From Roseibium album (GTDB taxonomy: Bacteria; Pseudomonadota; Alphaproteobacteria; Rhizobiales; Stappiaceae), in the NCBI GenBank assembly GCA_001404055.1, contig CXTY01000005.1, forward strand, positions 186,001 through 250,000: 64,000 bases of DNA, read 5' to 3'. Numbering within the stretch: position 1 is the first letter of the stretch; every line of letters starts with the position of its first letter. The notes beneath the pieces are model-generated. The model was not told the origin of the DNA and ran no database searches. It was given only the letters and a program-made list of their open reading frames with translations. A program made the position numbers and the translations under genes. Positions 17,424-25,709 of the stretch are shown here, piece after piece.

Positions 17424-19082
17424 ATGTACCGTTACGACGAATTTGACGCGAGCTTTGTCAATCAGCGCACCGAGCAGTTCAAGGATCAGGTTCGCCGCCG
17501 TCTGGCCGGGGAATTGTCCGAGGATGAATTCAAGCCGCTGCGCCTGATGAACGGTCTCTATCTGCAACTTCACGCCTACATGCTGCGCGTCGCGATCCCT
17601 TACGGGACGTTGAATGGTCGTCAGATGCGCAAGCTTGCGCATATTGCCCGCAAGTATGACAAGGGCTATGGCCACTTCACCACACGCCAGAACATCCAGT
17701 TCAACTGGCCGAAGCTGGAAGACACACCGAAGATCCTGGAAGAGCTTGCAGAAGTTGAAATGCACGCCATCCAGACGTCGGGCAACTGCATTCGTAACGT
17801 GACTGCGGACCATTTTGCCGGCGCAGCTGCCGATGAAATCGCGGACCCGCGTCCTTATGCGGAAATCCTGCGTCAATGGTCTTCGCTGCATCCGGAATTC
17901 TCGTTCCTGCCGCGCAAGTTCAAGATCGCGATCACAGGCGCGCCGAATGATCGTGCTGCCGTTCAGGTTCACGACATTGGCTTGCAGCTGGTTCGCAAGG
18001 ACGATGGTGATATCGGATTTTTGGTCTATGTCGGTGGTGGCCTCGGCCGGACACCAATGATCGGCCGCAAGGTCCGCGACTTCCTGCCGGAAGAAGACCT
18101 GCTGGCCTATTCCGAAGCGATCCTGCGCGTTTACAACCGCTACGGCCGCCGGGATAACAAGTACAAGGCCCGCATCAAGATCCTGGTTCATGAGACCGGG
18201 CTGGAAGAACTGAAAGCCGATATCGAAGCGGAATTTGAAAAAATTCGTTACGGCGTCCTGCGCCTGCCGGACGAAGAAGTGCGCCGCATCGAAGCCTATT
18301 TCGCACCGCCGCCGCTCGAGGTCGGTACTGCAAAATCCGAAGCTGTCGAAGCGCGCCGGTCAAGCGATGCCGCCTTTGCCCAGTTCCTGACACATAACCT
18401 GAACCCGCACCGGGTTCCGGGCTACACGTCCGTCACACTGTCGATGAAACCGATTGGCGGCATCCCCGGTGACGCGTCTGATGAGCAGATGGATGTGATT
18501 GCCGACTTGGCAGAACAATACGGCCATGATGAGCTTCGCATCAGCCACGAACAGAACGTCATTCTGCCTCATGTGAAGCTCGACGACCTGCCGGCCCTCT
18601 TCGACAAGCTGGTCGAAGCTGAGATTGCCGAAGGCAATGCCGGTCTCATCACCGACATCATCGCCTGCCCGGGCATGGATTACTGTGCACTTGCGACTGC
18701 GCGCTCCATCCCGGTTGCGCAGCGGATTTCTGAGCGTTTCGGTACGGCGGAACGTCAGGCCGAAATCGGCGAACTGAAGATCAAGATTTCGGGCTGCATC
18801 AACGCCTGTGGTCACCACCATGTCGGCCATATCGGAATTCTTGGCCTGGAGAAAAAGGGCGAGGAATTCTACCAGGTAACGCTTGGTGGTTCTGCGAACG
18901 AAAACGCGTCCATCGGTGAAATCGTCGGTCGTGGTTTCTCGTCCGAACAAGTCATCGATGCGATTGAGAAGCTGGTCGATACGTATCTCGGCCTGCGCTC
19001 AGGCAACGAAGAGACCTTCCTGGAGGCTTATCGCCGGGTTGGGGAGGCACCCTTCAAGGAGGCCCTATATGGCGCTGCATGA
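17424..19082 (+). CDS. cysI: Sulfite reductase hemoprotein (nitrite/sulfite reductase family)
   Basis: Cytoplasmic six-electron reduction of sulfite to sulfide. The 552-residue protein has duplicated ferredoxin-like and siroheme/4Fe-4S domains. Cluster ligands are C415 and C421 (CPGMDYC) and C458 and C462 (CINAC), followed by GHHHVGHIGILG. The N-terminal siroheme-binding half shows TTRQNIQFNW and GNCIRNVTADHFAG. No CysJ-type flavoprotein gene adjoins it, so electrons probably come from ferredoxin or another donor. The downstream cysH start lies inside its last codons. Confidence 0.93.
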   Translation: MYRYDEFDASFVNQRTEQFKDQVRRRLAGELSEDEFKPLRLMNGLYLQLHAYMLRVAIPYGTLNGRQMRKLAHIARKYDKGYGHFTTRQNIQFNWPKLEDTPKILEELAEVEMHAIQTSGNCIRNVTADHFAGAAADEIADPRPYAEILRQWSSLHPEFSFLPRKFKIAITGAPNDRAAVQVHDIGLQLVRKDDGDIGFLVYVGGGLGRTPMIGRKVRDFLPEEDLLAYSEAILRVYNRYGRRDNKYKARIKILVHETGLEELKADIEAEFEKIRYGVLRLPDEEVRRIEAYFAPPPLEVGTAKSEAVEARRSSDAAFAQFLTHNLNPHRVPGYTSVTLSMKPIGGIPGDASDEQMDVIADLAEQYGHDELRISHEQNVILPHVKLDDLPALFDKLVEAEIAEGNAGLITDIIACPGMDYCALATARSIPVAQRISERFGTAERQAEIGELKIKISGCINACGHHHVGHIGILGLEKKGEEFYQVTLGGSANENASIGEIVGRGFSSEQVIDAIEKLVDTYLGLRSGNEETFLEAYRRVGEAPFKEALYGAA

Positions 19083-19830
19083 GACATTCAGTCTGGGTGT
19101 AGATCCTGAACTGGGGTTGCAGGCGGAAGTTGCCGCACTGAACGCCCAGTTCGAGGATGCGACCGCGCAGGAGATCCTGAGAGCTGCAATCCGGCATCAG
19201 TTTGCCGGTGACATCGCCATGGTCTCAAGCTTTGGTGCGGATTCTGCCGTGCTTTTGCACATGGTCTCCCAGATCGACCCGTCAACTCCGGTTCTCTTCG
19301 GCGACACCGTCAAACTGTTTCCGGCGACACTTCTTTATCGGGACGACCTGATTGAAAAACTCGGCCTGAGCGACGTGCGTACCTTCAAGCCTTCCAAAGA
19401 GGATTTGGCGGACAGAGACCCGGCAGGAATGCTCTGGATGAGCGACACGGATGCCTGCTGTCACATTCGCAAGGTCGTGCCTCTCGAGCGCATCCTGAGT
19501 GGATTTGATGCCTGGATTTCGGGTCGCAAACGGTTCCAGAGCGCTTCGCGCGCCAATCTCGAATATTTCGAGGTGGATGAGGGACGCGTGAAGGTCAACC
19601 CGCTGGCCGACTGGAGCGCGGCTGAAATTCTGGATTACGCCAAGACCCACGATCTGCCAACGCATCCGTTGGTCGCACAAGGCTATCCGTCGATTGGATG
19701 CATGCCATGCACGGACAAGGTGGCACCTGGAGAGGATCCGCGCTCAGGACGCTGGCGCGGGCAGGATAAAACGGAGTGCGGCATTCACTGGCCCACCCAT
19801 GGCAAGGAAGTTGACGGCAGCGGAATCTGA
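19069..19830 (+). CDS. cysH: Assimilatory APS reductase
   Basis: Reduces adenosine-5'-phosphosulfate to sulfite using thioredoxin. The 253-residue protein carries the PP-loop-like SSFGADSAVLLHMV near residue 53. The cysteine pattern of 4Fe-4S APS reductases is complete: C130-C131 (ACCHIRK), C211 and C214 (CMPC), with the catalytic C237 in ECGIH. Cluster cysteines separate it from PAPS-specific CysH enzymes, so CysND/CysC-derived PAPS is probably not needed. The start at 19069 follows CAAGGAGG and overlaps cysI by 14 nt. Confidence 0.94.
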   Translation: MALHETFSLGVDPELGLQAEVAALNAQFEDATAQEILRAAIRHQFAGDIAMVSSFGADSAVLLHMVSQIDPSTPVLFGDTVKLFPATLLYRDDLIEKLGLSDVRTFKPSKEDLADRDPAGMLWMSDTDACCHIRKVVPLERILSGFDAWISGRKRFQSASRANLEYFEVDEGRVKVNPLADWSAAEILDYAKTHDLPTHPLVAQGYPSIGCMPCTDKVAPGEDPRSGRWRGQDKTECGIHWPTHGKEVDGSGI

Positions 19831-19860
19831 CCGCTGTCGCTGCACTGATTTTGAGGACGC

Positions 19861-20400
19861 ATGACTATGGCAACGATTTACAAGGACGGCGAGTTCGTCG
19901 AAGAAAACTGGATCCGGGCAGAGCCTGAAACCGAAACGGCAGCGGGCGGTAATCTGCTCGTTCCGCTTACTCTGTTCTTGAGCGGTTCAGACAGCTTGCT
20001 TGCACGTGAGGGCGCGATAGCTGTTCTCATCGAAGCAGGTGACGATGTCGAACAGCTAGAAAGCTACCTGGATCGACTGGCATATGTCGCCGTCGACTTC
20101 CCGAGCTTTGCTGATGGCCGTGGCTTCTCCGCTGCCCGCGTGTTGCGGGAGCAACTGGGTTACGAAGGCGACATCCGCGCCGTTGGTCAATACATTCTCG
20201 ACCAGGTTCCGCTTGCACGCCGCTGCGGCGTTTCCTCCTTTGAGATTTCCAAGCCGGAAGTCCTGAAGGCGTTGAAAGCCGGTGAATGGCCGGAAGTCAC
20301 AAAATACCTGCAGCCGGTTGGTACCGTTGACGAAATTCCTGCCGGTACACGCCCTTGGGCACGCCGCTCTCACCGGGACATCGCGGTGGCTGCCGAGTAG
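19861..20400 (+). CDS. DUF934 family protein, sulfur-assimilation accessory
   Basis: A 179-residue cytoplasmic protein ending the operon. DUF934 features seen are VPLTLFLSG, VAVDFPSFADGRGFSAARVLRE, IRAVGQYILDQVPLARRCGVSSFEI. The family is nearly always next to cysI/cysH in Proteobacteria and is often labelled an oxidoreductase without evidence; its role is open. One cysteine (ARRCGV) is present. ATG 19861 is used; MATIY two codons later is an equal alternative. A terminator follows. Confidence 0.88.
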   Translation: MTMATIYKDGEFVEENWIRAEPETETAAGGNLLVPLTLFLSGSDSLLAREGAIAVLIEAGDDVEQLESYLDRLAYVAVDFPSFADGRGFSAARVLREQLGYEGDIRAVGQYILDQVPLARRCGVSSFEISKPEVLKALKAGEWPEVTKYLQPVGTVDEIPAGTRPWARRSHRDIAVAAE

Positions 20401-20445
20401 CTCTTTAGATTATGATCCGCAGTTGCCAGCGGTCATAACTGGTCA

Positions 20446-20481
20446 AAAACCAGGCCTCGATCAAATTCGAGGTCTGGTTTT
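20446..20481 (+). terminator. Terminator of the cys operon
   Basis: AAAACCAGGCCTCGA (20446-20460) pairs with TCGAGGTCTGGTTTT (20467-20481), a 15-bp stem with one G-U. Terminal Ts and As on the two sides allow bidirectional use with the convergent methyltransferase gene. Confidence 0.9.
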
Positions 20482-20503
20482 AGCCGTTCTGGCAACGGGC
20501 TGC

Positions 20504-21136
20504 CTACATGCGCCTCAAAAAGATGATCGCGTCTGTCACCGTTGCTTTTTGATTGTCCGGACCGCGGGCGAAACGCTTTTCTTCTCCGACATGAATCTCC
20601 TCCCAGTCATCTGCTTCAAGGTTAAGTTCACGCAGGCTTTCTCTGGCTGTGAAATAGGTTTTATCGGCTTTCGCCCAGGACCAGGGTGCGCGCGATCCGT
20701 GAGCGACGATGAGCAGCAGCCCTTCCGAGTTCAAGCTCTGGGCGGCCTTTTTCAGAACTTCGGTTCGTGGAAAATCCAAAGGCGTCTGCAGGAACATTGC
20801 AGTCACAAGATCACAGCGAATGTCGGGGAAACTCACCGATAGATCGTGCTGCTGAAAATCGATCCGGTCCGCGAGACCCTGACTTTGAGCGTTCGCTTCT
20901 GCATAGCTGAGGGCGGTCTTCGAAATATCGACAGCTGTCACCTGCCAGCCATTTTTTGCAAGCCAGACCGCATCGTCGCCTTTGGCGCATCCTAATTCGA
21001 GTGCGTTGCCTGGTGTTCGGTCGATCAAGAACCTTTCCAAAACGCGCGAAGGTCGTCCATTGGAACCCGAGGGCTTGTTTTTGTAGAGAATTTCCCAGAA
21101 ATCCACGGCATCCAGATTGAGGTCAGGCATGTCCAT
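20504..21136 (-). CDS. SAM-dependent methyltransferase (TPMT/TehB-like class I)
   Basis: A 210-residue class I methyltransferase. The N-terminus FWEILYKNKPSG is followed by motif I ALELGCAKGDDAVWLAKNGW (residues about 45-64) and motif II TAVDISKTALSYAEANA. This arrangement is typical of thiopurine-methyltransferase/TehB relatives that methylate small toxic nucleophiles such as selenium, tellurium or sulfur compounds. Substrate is not determined. It is divergent from an Rrf2 regulator with 127 nt between, which probably controls it. Confidence 0.85.
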   Translation of the reverse strand: MDMPDLNLDAVDFWEILYKNKPSGSNGRPSRVLERFLIDRTPGNALELGCAKGDDAVWLAKNGWQVTAVDISKTALSYAEANAQSQGLADRIDFQQHDLSVSFPDIRCDLVTAMFLQTPLDFPRTEVLKKAAQSLNSEGLLLIVAHGSRAPWSWAKADKTYFTARESLRELNLEADDWEEIHVGEEKRFARGPDNQKATVTDAIIFLRRM

Positions 21137-21263
21137 TATCAGGTCCTTTCACTTATGAATTTCACGTAACTCATAAAGTAACAATATCCAATTTGTCAAT
21201 CTCTCGTATCTTTGTTTGTAACGAGAATGGTTTGATATAGGATTTGTCAAACAGGAGATTGCC
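21137..21263. promoter_or_regulatory. Divergent promoter region, methyltransferase/Rrf2
   Basis: Holds two direct copies of ATTTGTCAA at 21191-21199 and 21242-21250, starting 51 bp apart (about five helical turns), and AACGAGAATGG with GATATA before the Rrf2 gene that could be its -10. The repeats are candidate sites for the neighbouring regulator; this is inference. Confidence 0.4.
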
Positions 21264-21710
21264 TTGCCGACAGACAGCCGCCTTCCAAGAGTGCTTCACG
21301 CATTGCTGCATCTTGATCAGAATGAAGATCCGATCACGTCGGAGATGATCGGCAAAATGTTGAATACGAATCCGTCGCTGGTTCGCCGGCTCATGGCTGG
21401 ACTAAGAGAAGCGGGCTTTGTCAGCTCGACAAAAGGGCACGGCGGGGGTTGGTATCTGGAAAAGCCCCTGACAGAGATTTCACTCGCAGAGGTTTATGAG
21501 GCGCTCGGCTCACCTCAGCTATTTGCGCTTGGACAGTCCGGAGATGCGCCGTCTTGCCTGCTTGCAAGGTCAGCAGACGAAGCAACTCAAAAGGCGCTGG
21601 AAGCTTCACGGGCAACGTTTCAGGCCGAGTTGGCGGGGGTAATGGTGGCCGATCTGGTCAGGCCGCACGTTGAAACGATCAAGAAGTATCGACAAAACAA
21701 AGAAGCGTGA
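21264..21710 (+). CDS. Rrf2-family transcriptional regulator
   Basis: A 148-residue winged-helix regulator. The HTH is ITSEMIGKMLNTNPSLVRRLMAGL (about 24-47) with the wing VSSTKGHGGGWYLEKPLTEISLAEVYEAL, classic Rrf2. Only one cysteine is present (PSCLLA, about residue 98), so an iron-sulfur cluster as in IscR is unlikely; single-Cys electrophile or redox sensing as in YwnA/CymR-like members is possible. The start is TTG at 21264 behind ACAGGAGA. It is divergent from the methyltransferase gene. Confidence 0.88.
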   Translation: MPTDSRLPRVLHALLHLDQNEDPITSEMIGKMLNTNPSLVRRLMAGLREAGFVSSTKGHGGGWYLEKPLTEISLAEVYEALGSPQLFALGQSGDAPSCLLARSADEATQKALEASRATFQAELAGVMVADLVRPHVETIKKYRQNKEA

Positions 21711-21772
21711 ATCCTGCACAGGACGCTTGGGGTTTGGGGTCGCTGGTCGGCTTGACCATGCGACCCGCAAGG

Positions 21773-22180
21773 TTAGACGGGTAGTCCGGCCAATTTCAAA
21801 AGCACATAGATCGGAAAAATGAACATAGGTGTCATAGTCAGCAGCATGCCTATGGCCCGGCCATTTCCCCATCCCAGACGAGTCAACGTGTCGTAATGAG
21901 TCAGGCGCCCCAGTAGCAACGCACCGCCTCCAATCCACAAAAGTAGGTGCGGTGCGCCAGCAAGTTCTGCTGCGGCCATCGCAATCAGTGAAATCGGAAC
22001 CGTTTCAGTGAAGTTGGCATGCGCGCGCATGCGCCTCAGCAAAGTCTGGTCACCGCCATCCAGAAAATGAATGTCGGATTGCAAGCGCCGAAAACCAACA
22101 GCGATTGTCATCGGGATCTGGATCAGGGTGAACAGCGCAATGAAGACCAAGGTCACTGGCAACGAAGAAAAGACGTCCAT
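21773..22180 (-). CDS. MAPEG family membrane protein
   Basis: A 135-residue integral membrane protein with four hydrophobic helices (about 8-28, 58-74, 77-90, 109-131). Family marks are GFRRLQSDIHFLDGGDQTLLRRMRAHANFTETVPISLI, holding the RxHxNxxE-type motif that binds glutathione in MAPEG enzymes, and a GRLTHY motif. Bacterial members are probably glutathione transferases or peroxidases; substrate unknown. Same strand as, and upstream-independent of, the Rrf2 gene. Confidence 0.9.
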   Translation of the reverse strand: MDVFSSLPVTLVFIALFTLIQIPMTIAVGFRRLQSDIHFLDGGDQTLLRRMRAHANFTETVPISLIAMAAAELAGAPHLLLWIGGGALLLGRLTHYDTLTRLGWGNGRAIGMLLTMTPMFIFPIYVLLKLAGLPV

Positions 22181-22234
22181 TTAATAAATCTCCCAGAGCA
22201 GAGACCGGTTTGTAGACCGGCCTGTCGTCAGGTG

Positions 22235-22618
22235 TTACGCGGCAGCGGGTGCTTCGTATGTGATCAGCGCGATGACGCCACCAACCGGATCGACCAGCGT
22301 CGCCATCCGGCCGACACCTGGAATGCTCATCGGTTCGCTGGCAATCGTTGCGCCGAGTGACTTGGCTTTTTCGATCCGCGCGTCAACGTCATCGACGGTG
22401 ACATAGGGAAGCCAGCGGGCTGTATCAGCTTGCATGGGTGGAAAGCCACCGATCTTTTCTTCGCCATTGGTAACAACGGTATATGTTGCTCCCGGCATTT
22501 CCATTTCTTCCGTGTCCCATCCCAGCAGGCCGGTATAAAAGTCCTTCGCCCTGGAACCATCGCCGCTGTGAAGTTCCATCCAGCTGAAGGCACCGTGGGT
22601 TTGCGTCGCATTACTCAT
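22235..22618 (-). CDS. VOC (glyoxalase/bleomycin-resistance) family protein
   Basis: A 127-residue vicinal-oxygen-chelate protein with two beta-alpha-beta-beta-beta units. Recognisable parts are FSWMELHSGDGSRAKDFYTGLLGWDTEEMEM, KIGGFPPM, PYVTVDDVDARIEKAKSLGA and MATLVDPVGGVIALITYE. Substrate unknown. The start at 22618 (MSNATQTHG) is preferred to the one 15 nt upstream. A degenerate second copy lies 3.1 kb to the right, with the same orientation. Confidence 0.88.
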   Translation of the reverse strand: MSNATQTHGAFSWMELHSGDGSRAKDFYTGLLGWDTEEMEMPGATYTVVTNGEEKIGGFPPMQADTARWLPYVTVDDVDARIEKAKSLGATIASEPMSIPGVGRMATLVDPVGGVIALITYEAPAAA

Positions 22619-22747
22619 GTCTATGATCCTCAATTAAAATTGTCGCCTGGCAGGCCCAGGTGATCAGAGGACGGACAAGACTCGGCAAATCCGACAGGGC
22701 ATGAATAATTTTTTGGTTTTCTATGCTGCGTTGAGCACAAGGCTGCC
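22421..22747. repeat. Duplicated block A, intact copy
   Basis: Covers the 5' part of the VOC gene and about 130 nt of its upstream DNA. It is closely similar to 25601-25829 in the same orientation, with an 89-nt deletion in the other copy. The rest of the gap up to 22931 holds no gene or motif that I can recognise. Confidence 0.85.
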
Positions 22748-22931
22748 TATTTAAGCCCGAGAGCGACGCGCAAGTTGCCAGAACTGCTTGCCAGAAGTTA
22801 GTTTCTAACCTTGAAAGAGGGAGACAAGTCTCGGCGGTACACTCATAAATGCGGACAGCCAGCGTCAGCTGGTGACACTGCTTGCGAAGTCGATACCTTC
22901 GACGCGAATGCTAACTTTTCGGACAAATCCG

Positions 22932-23630
22932 TCAGTCCATTCGCACCGTCTTTTCGCTTTTCAGAAACGCTTCTACCCAGTCAGGTACTTGTAAACCCTG
23001 CGCAACTTCCGCGTCTAACGATTTTTCCAATTGGTTTATATGCGCCAAGCTCTTAATAACTTCGTCAATTCGCTCGAATGGGACAACCACCACACCATCG
23101 CGATCGGCCACAATCATGTCACCAGTTTCAATCTCCTGGCCGCCGATTTGAATGGGGAACCCAACCGATCCAGGCCCGGTCATATGAGGTGATGCGGGTG
23201 TAAGACCTGTACACCAAACTGGCAATCCAACCTGCACGATGCCTTCATAATCGCGGACCGGCCCGTCGGTAACAAAACCGGCAGCATCGTTGTTTTTCAT
23301 CATGCCAACAAGTCGATCACCCGCTGCGGCGCAGCCTGTATGGCCTGCAAATGCGGCTACCACCACATCGCCGGCCCTGATGAATTTTAGGGCCGCAAAT
23401 GATGCGAGTACATCTGCAGCACCACAGTCAGCTGTCAATGCCGGGCCGGCGGTAGCGCAGTGCAAATCACGCCCGCCACCAATCGGCTGGATGCTGGGTG
23501 CCAGCGCGCCACCTCCTAGGAGAGCATCCACGACAAACCCAGTTGCCACGCCTTGAAATGCGGAAATCTGCTTCTCCGTCGGACGACGAAATGTGTTTGT
23601 AATCGTAAGGGATGGTAGAGGTTCAATCAC
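22932..23630 (-). CDS. RraA-like protein (HMG/CHA aldolase family)
   Basis: A 232-residue protein of the RraA/4-hydroxy-4-methyl-2-oxoglutarate aldolase superfamily. Family motifs are GGGRDLHCATAGPALTADCG, GDVVVAAFAGHTGCAAAGDRLVGMMKNN (phosphate/pyruvate loop), and FVTDGPVRDYEGI with the metal/substrate DGxxRD. Members are Mg-dependent pyruvate-releasing aldolases or oxaloacetate decarboxylases; classical RraA (an RNase E inhibitor) is shorter. The start is GTG 23630 behind GGAGAAAGG, because the longer frame overlaps the upstream small-membrane-protein gene. Confidence 0.82.
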   Translation of the reverse strand: MIEPLPSLTITNTFRRPTEKQISAFQGVATGFVVDALLGGGALAPSIQPIGGGRDLHCATAGPALTADCGAADVLASFAALKFIRAGDVVVAAFAGHTGCAAAGDRLVGMMKNNDAAGFVTDGPVRDYEGIVQVGLPVWCTGLTPASPHMTGPGSVGFPIQIGGQEIETGDMIVADRDGVVVVPFERIDEVIKSLAHINQLEKSLDAEVAQGLQVPDWVEAFLKSEKTVRMD

Positions 23631-23673
23631 TGTTCTACCTTTCTCCAAGAAATCCTGTTCATGAGCCCACCTT

Positions 23674-23874
23674 CTAGTCTTCTTTGTCGCGGCCTTGGCG
23701 GCTCTCAAAAAAGGCAAGCACAAGATTGAGACAACCAAACAGGAGAATGGCCCCGAAGACCCAAGCTCCAAATGCTTTCGGATGAATGCCGACCGGTAAG
23801 TTAAAAGTCATAACCACCAGACCGAACAGTGCAGCCAACATGATGAGAGGAAGGATGGAGTCCTTGAGGTTCAC
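23674..23874 (-). CDS. Small membrane protein, paralogue 1
   Basis: A 66-residue protein, family not recognised. It has two hydrophobic helices (about 8-28 and 34-55) linked by PVGIHPKAFG, and a charged tail ESRQGRDKED. It shares 60 of 66 residues with the protein encoded at 26478-26678. Comparison with that paralogue, whose start is ATG, sets this start at GTG 23874 (VNLKD...). A longer frame to 24003 has no counterpart in the paralogue. An inner-membrane location is inferred. Confidence 0.75.
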   Translation of the reverse strand: MNLKDSILPLIMLAALFGLVVMTFNLPVGIHPKAFGAWVFGAILLFGCLNLVLAFFESRQGRDKED

Positions 23875-24018
23875 GGGTTCTTCATCCAATCGTTGCATTG
23901 ATGCAAGTTCGTGTTTCAATGATGCAATCAACGAAACATATTTGCTCCGATACGAAAAGTGGCAATCAATTTCCGAGACATCTCTGGACGTCGCCATGAT
24001 CAAGGTCTCCGGTGGCGT

Positions 24019-24642
24019 TCAGTCTTCAAGCTCCACATAACTCAGCTTCGGAAAGACGTCCTCAAGCTCGGGATCTTTTCCGGTCTCTGCATTCGAGGTG
24101 TAGAATTGCCGGTTGGCTTTCAGATTGGCAAAGCCGTGGATAAAGGTCCAGAGCATGGTTTCATTTGTGGTCTGGTGCACCGGGTTCTCACAGCTGTCGG
24201 GGGCAATGCGTTGCGTAACCTCGCGCAGCACTGCGTATGCTTCACGACTGGCGGGCATCAAGTCTGGATAAACGTCGAGTTGTCGTTCCATGGAAAACAT
24301 CAACCTGAACAGATCCGGGTTGGCCTCGGCAAAGGCGACATAGCCCCTGGCGCTTGCCATCACTTGCGTCTTTGAGTCTTTCGCTGCGGCATTCATATGG
24401 CGGCGCATGGTCGCTGCAAATTGTCGGAATCCTTCGGCGACAATGGCAGCTTGCAACACGGCCAGCGTTGCAAAGTGGTTCTTTGGCGCTCCGTGGGACA
24501 CACCCACACGCGCGGCGCAAGCCCTGAGCGAAAGTGCGGCCAGTCCGTCTTCCCGCAATATGTCAAGCCCAGCCTCGACCAAGGCCTGTTTCAGGTTTCC
24601 ATGATGATATTTCGTTTCGTTCAGCCCCGGGTCCTCCAACAA
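24019..24642 (-). CDS. TetR-family regulator with WHG-type C-terminal domain
   Basis: A 207-residue repressor. N-terminal HTH: LAALSLRACAARVGVSHGAPKNHFATLAVLQAAIVAEGF. The C-terminal part (FAEANPDLFRLMFS, TMLWTFIHGFANL) matches the WHG/TetR_C_33-type ligand domain, where the WxxxHG motif gives the name; here it reads LWTFIHGF. It is divergent from a mipA/ompV-like gene with two inverted repeats in the 95-nt gap, so it probably represses that porin-like protein and itself. Ligand unknown. Confidence 0.88.
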   Translation of the reverse strand: MLEDPGLNETKYHHGNLKQALVEAGLDILREDGLAALSLRACAARVGVSHGAPKNHFATLAVLQAAIVAEGFRQFAATMRRHMNAAAKDSKTQVMASARGYVAFAEANPDLFRLMFSMERQLDVYPDLMPASREAYAVLREVTQRIAPDSCENPVHQTTNETMLWTFIHGFANLKANRQFYTSNAETGKDPELEDVFPKLSYVELED

Positions 24643-24647
24643 ATATA

Positions 24648-24709
24648 GACAGCGTCAATATTTTCGTTGACGATGTCGAAATGTGCATATAGACACTGAC
24701 AACATTGTC
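24648..24709. promoter_or_regulatory. Two candidate TetR operators between tetR and mipA-like gene
   Basis: Site 1: GACAGCGTCAA (24648-24658) with TTGACGATGTC (24667-24677), an interrupted dyad. Site 2: GACAACATTGTC (24698-24709), dyad arms GACAA/TTGTC. Both share GACA/TGTC ends. They lie 6 nt upstream of tetR and about 29 nt upstream of the divergent start. Confidence 0.6.
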
Positions 24710-24737
24710 GGATGTTGCAGTGTGTAAAGGTGTTCAA

Positions 24738-25532
24738 ATGTCATCTAAGTGTTATGTGCAGGCTTTGCTTGTTGCAAGCCTGGGAGTGCTGTGTTCTGCC
24801 GCCGCGGCAGAAGAATCCAAGGATTGGAGCATCTTTGTCGGTGGCGGTGGCTTCTATGTCCCGGAATATCTTGGTTCTGACGATTACACTTTTGCACCAG
24901 CGCTGATCGGTACGATCCAGAAGGGACCGTATTTCATCAAGTTCAATGGCACTCAGGCGACCGCCAACATCCTGCCATATGAAAGTTTTTATGCAGGTCC
25001 TCTGGTCGGTTTCGGCATGGGCCGCAAGGATGTATCGGACAAGGTCGTCAAGAAACTGCCCGAGGTCGATAACGAACTTTGGGTCGGGGCTGCGGTCGGT
25101 GGCGGTTATGCCGGGCTCATGCTTCAGCGGGACAACATTGGTGCAGGGATTGAAGTCGCCCATGACGTTCTGGGGGGCAGCGGGACTACGGCAACGTTCA
25201 ACATAGGATACGAGGTGAACGCGACCGAAAGACTGGCTTTTGGCGTCGATCTTTCAACGACCTTTGCTGACGGAACCTATGCGGACACCTACTATTCGAT
25301 CTCTGCCAAGGGGGCGGCCGCCAGCGGTCTCAAACAGTACAAGGCAGATGCAGGTTTCCGCGATGTTTCAGTTGATTTGTCCTCCCGTTACGCTTTCACG
25401 GAAAAATGGGGTGTTGGCGGTGTTGTAGGTGGATCCGTGCTGCTCGGTGACTTTGCTGACAGCCCGATTGTGAAGGAGCGTGGCCAGCGCGCAAACGGCC
25501 GTGGCGGCCTGTTTCTTTGGTACAGGTTCTAA
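24738..25532 (+). CDS. MipA/OmpV family outer-membrane protein
   Basis: A 264-residue outer-membrane beta-barrel. Signal peptide: MSSKCYVQALLVASLGVLC...AAAA, start 24738 behind AAAGGTG. Early mature motif KDWSIFVGGGGFYVPEYLGSDDYTFAPALIG is the MipA opening. Alternating glycine/aromatic strands follow and it ends LFLWYRF, a terminal Phe barrel-assembly signal. MipA in E. coli is a scaffold for murein synthesis; others in the family relate to stress or antibiotic entry. Control by the divergent TetR regulator is likely. Confidence 0.88.
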   Translation: MSSKCYVQALLVASLGVLCSAAAAEESKDWSIFVGGGGFYVPEYLGSDDYTFAPALIGTIQKGPYFIKFNGTQATANILPYESFYAGPLVGFGMGRKDVSDKVVKKLPEVDNELWVGAAVGGGYAGLMLQRDNIGAGIEVAHDVLGGSGTTATFNIGYEVNATERLAFGVDLSTTFADGTYADTYYSISAKGAAASGLKQYKADAGFRDVSVDLSSRYAFTEKWGVGGVVGGSVLLGDFADSPIVKERGQRANGRGGLFLWYRF

Positions 25533-25600
25533 GGTCCCGTACAGGAGGTTCTAATCCTTGTCCCGGTGTCGTTGGCGGTGAGCTAGAGAAATCAGTGTAC

Positions 25601-25709
25601 CGTATCAGCCTGCTTGGGTGGAAAACCACCGATCTTTTCGTCGCCATTGGTCACCACCGTGAAGTTCCATCCAGCTGAAGGCACCATTGGTTTGCGACGC
25701 ATTACTTAT
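25601..25709 (-). pseudogene. Remnant of a VOC-family gene
   Basis: The 5' portion of a paralogue of the VOC gene at 22235-22618. The start codon position reads ATA instead of ATG (25707-25709). The 89-nt internal deletion shifts the frame, and the last two thirds of the gene are absent. Surviving stretches match nearly base for base, so the decay looks fairly recent. It cannot encode a VOC protein. Confidence 0.88.
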
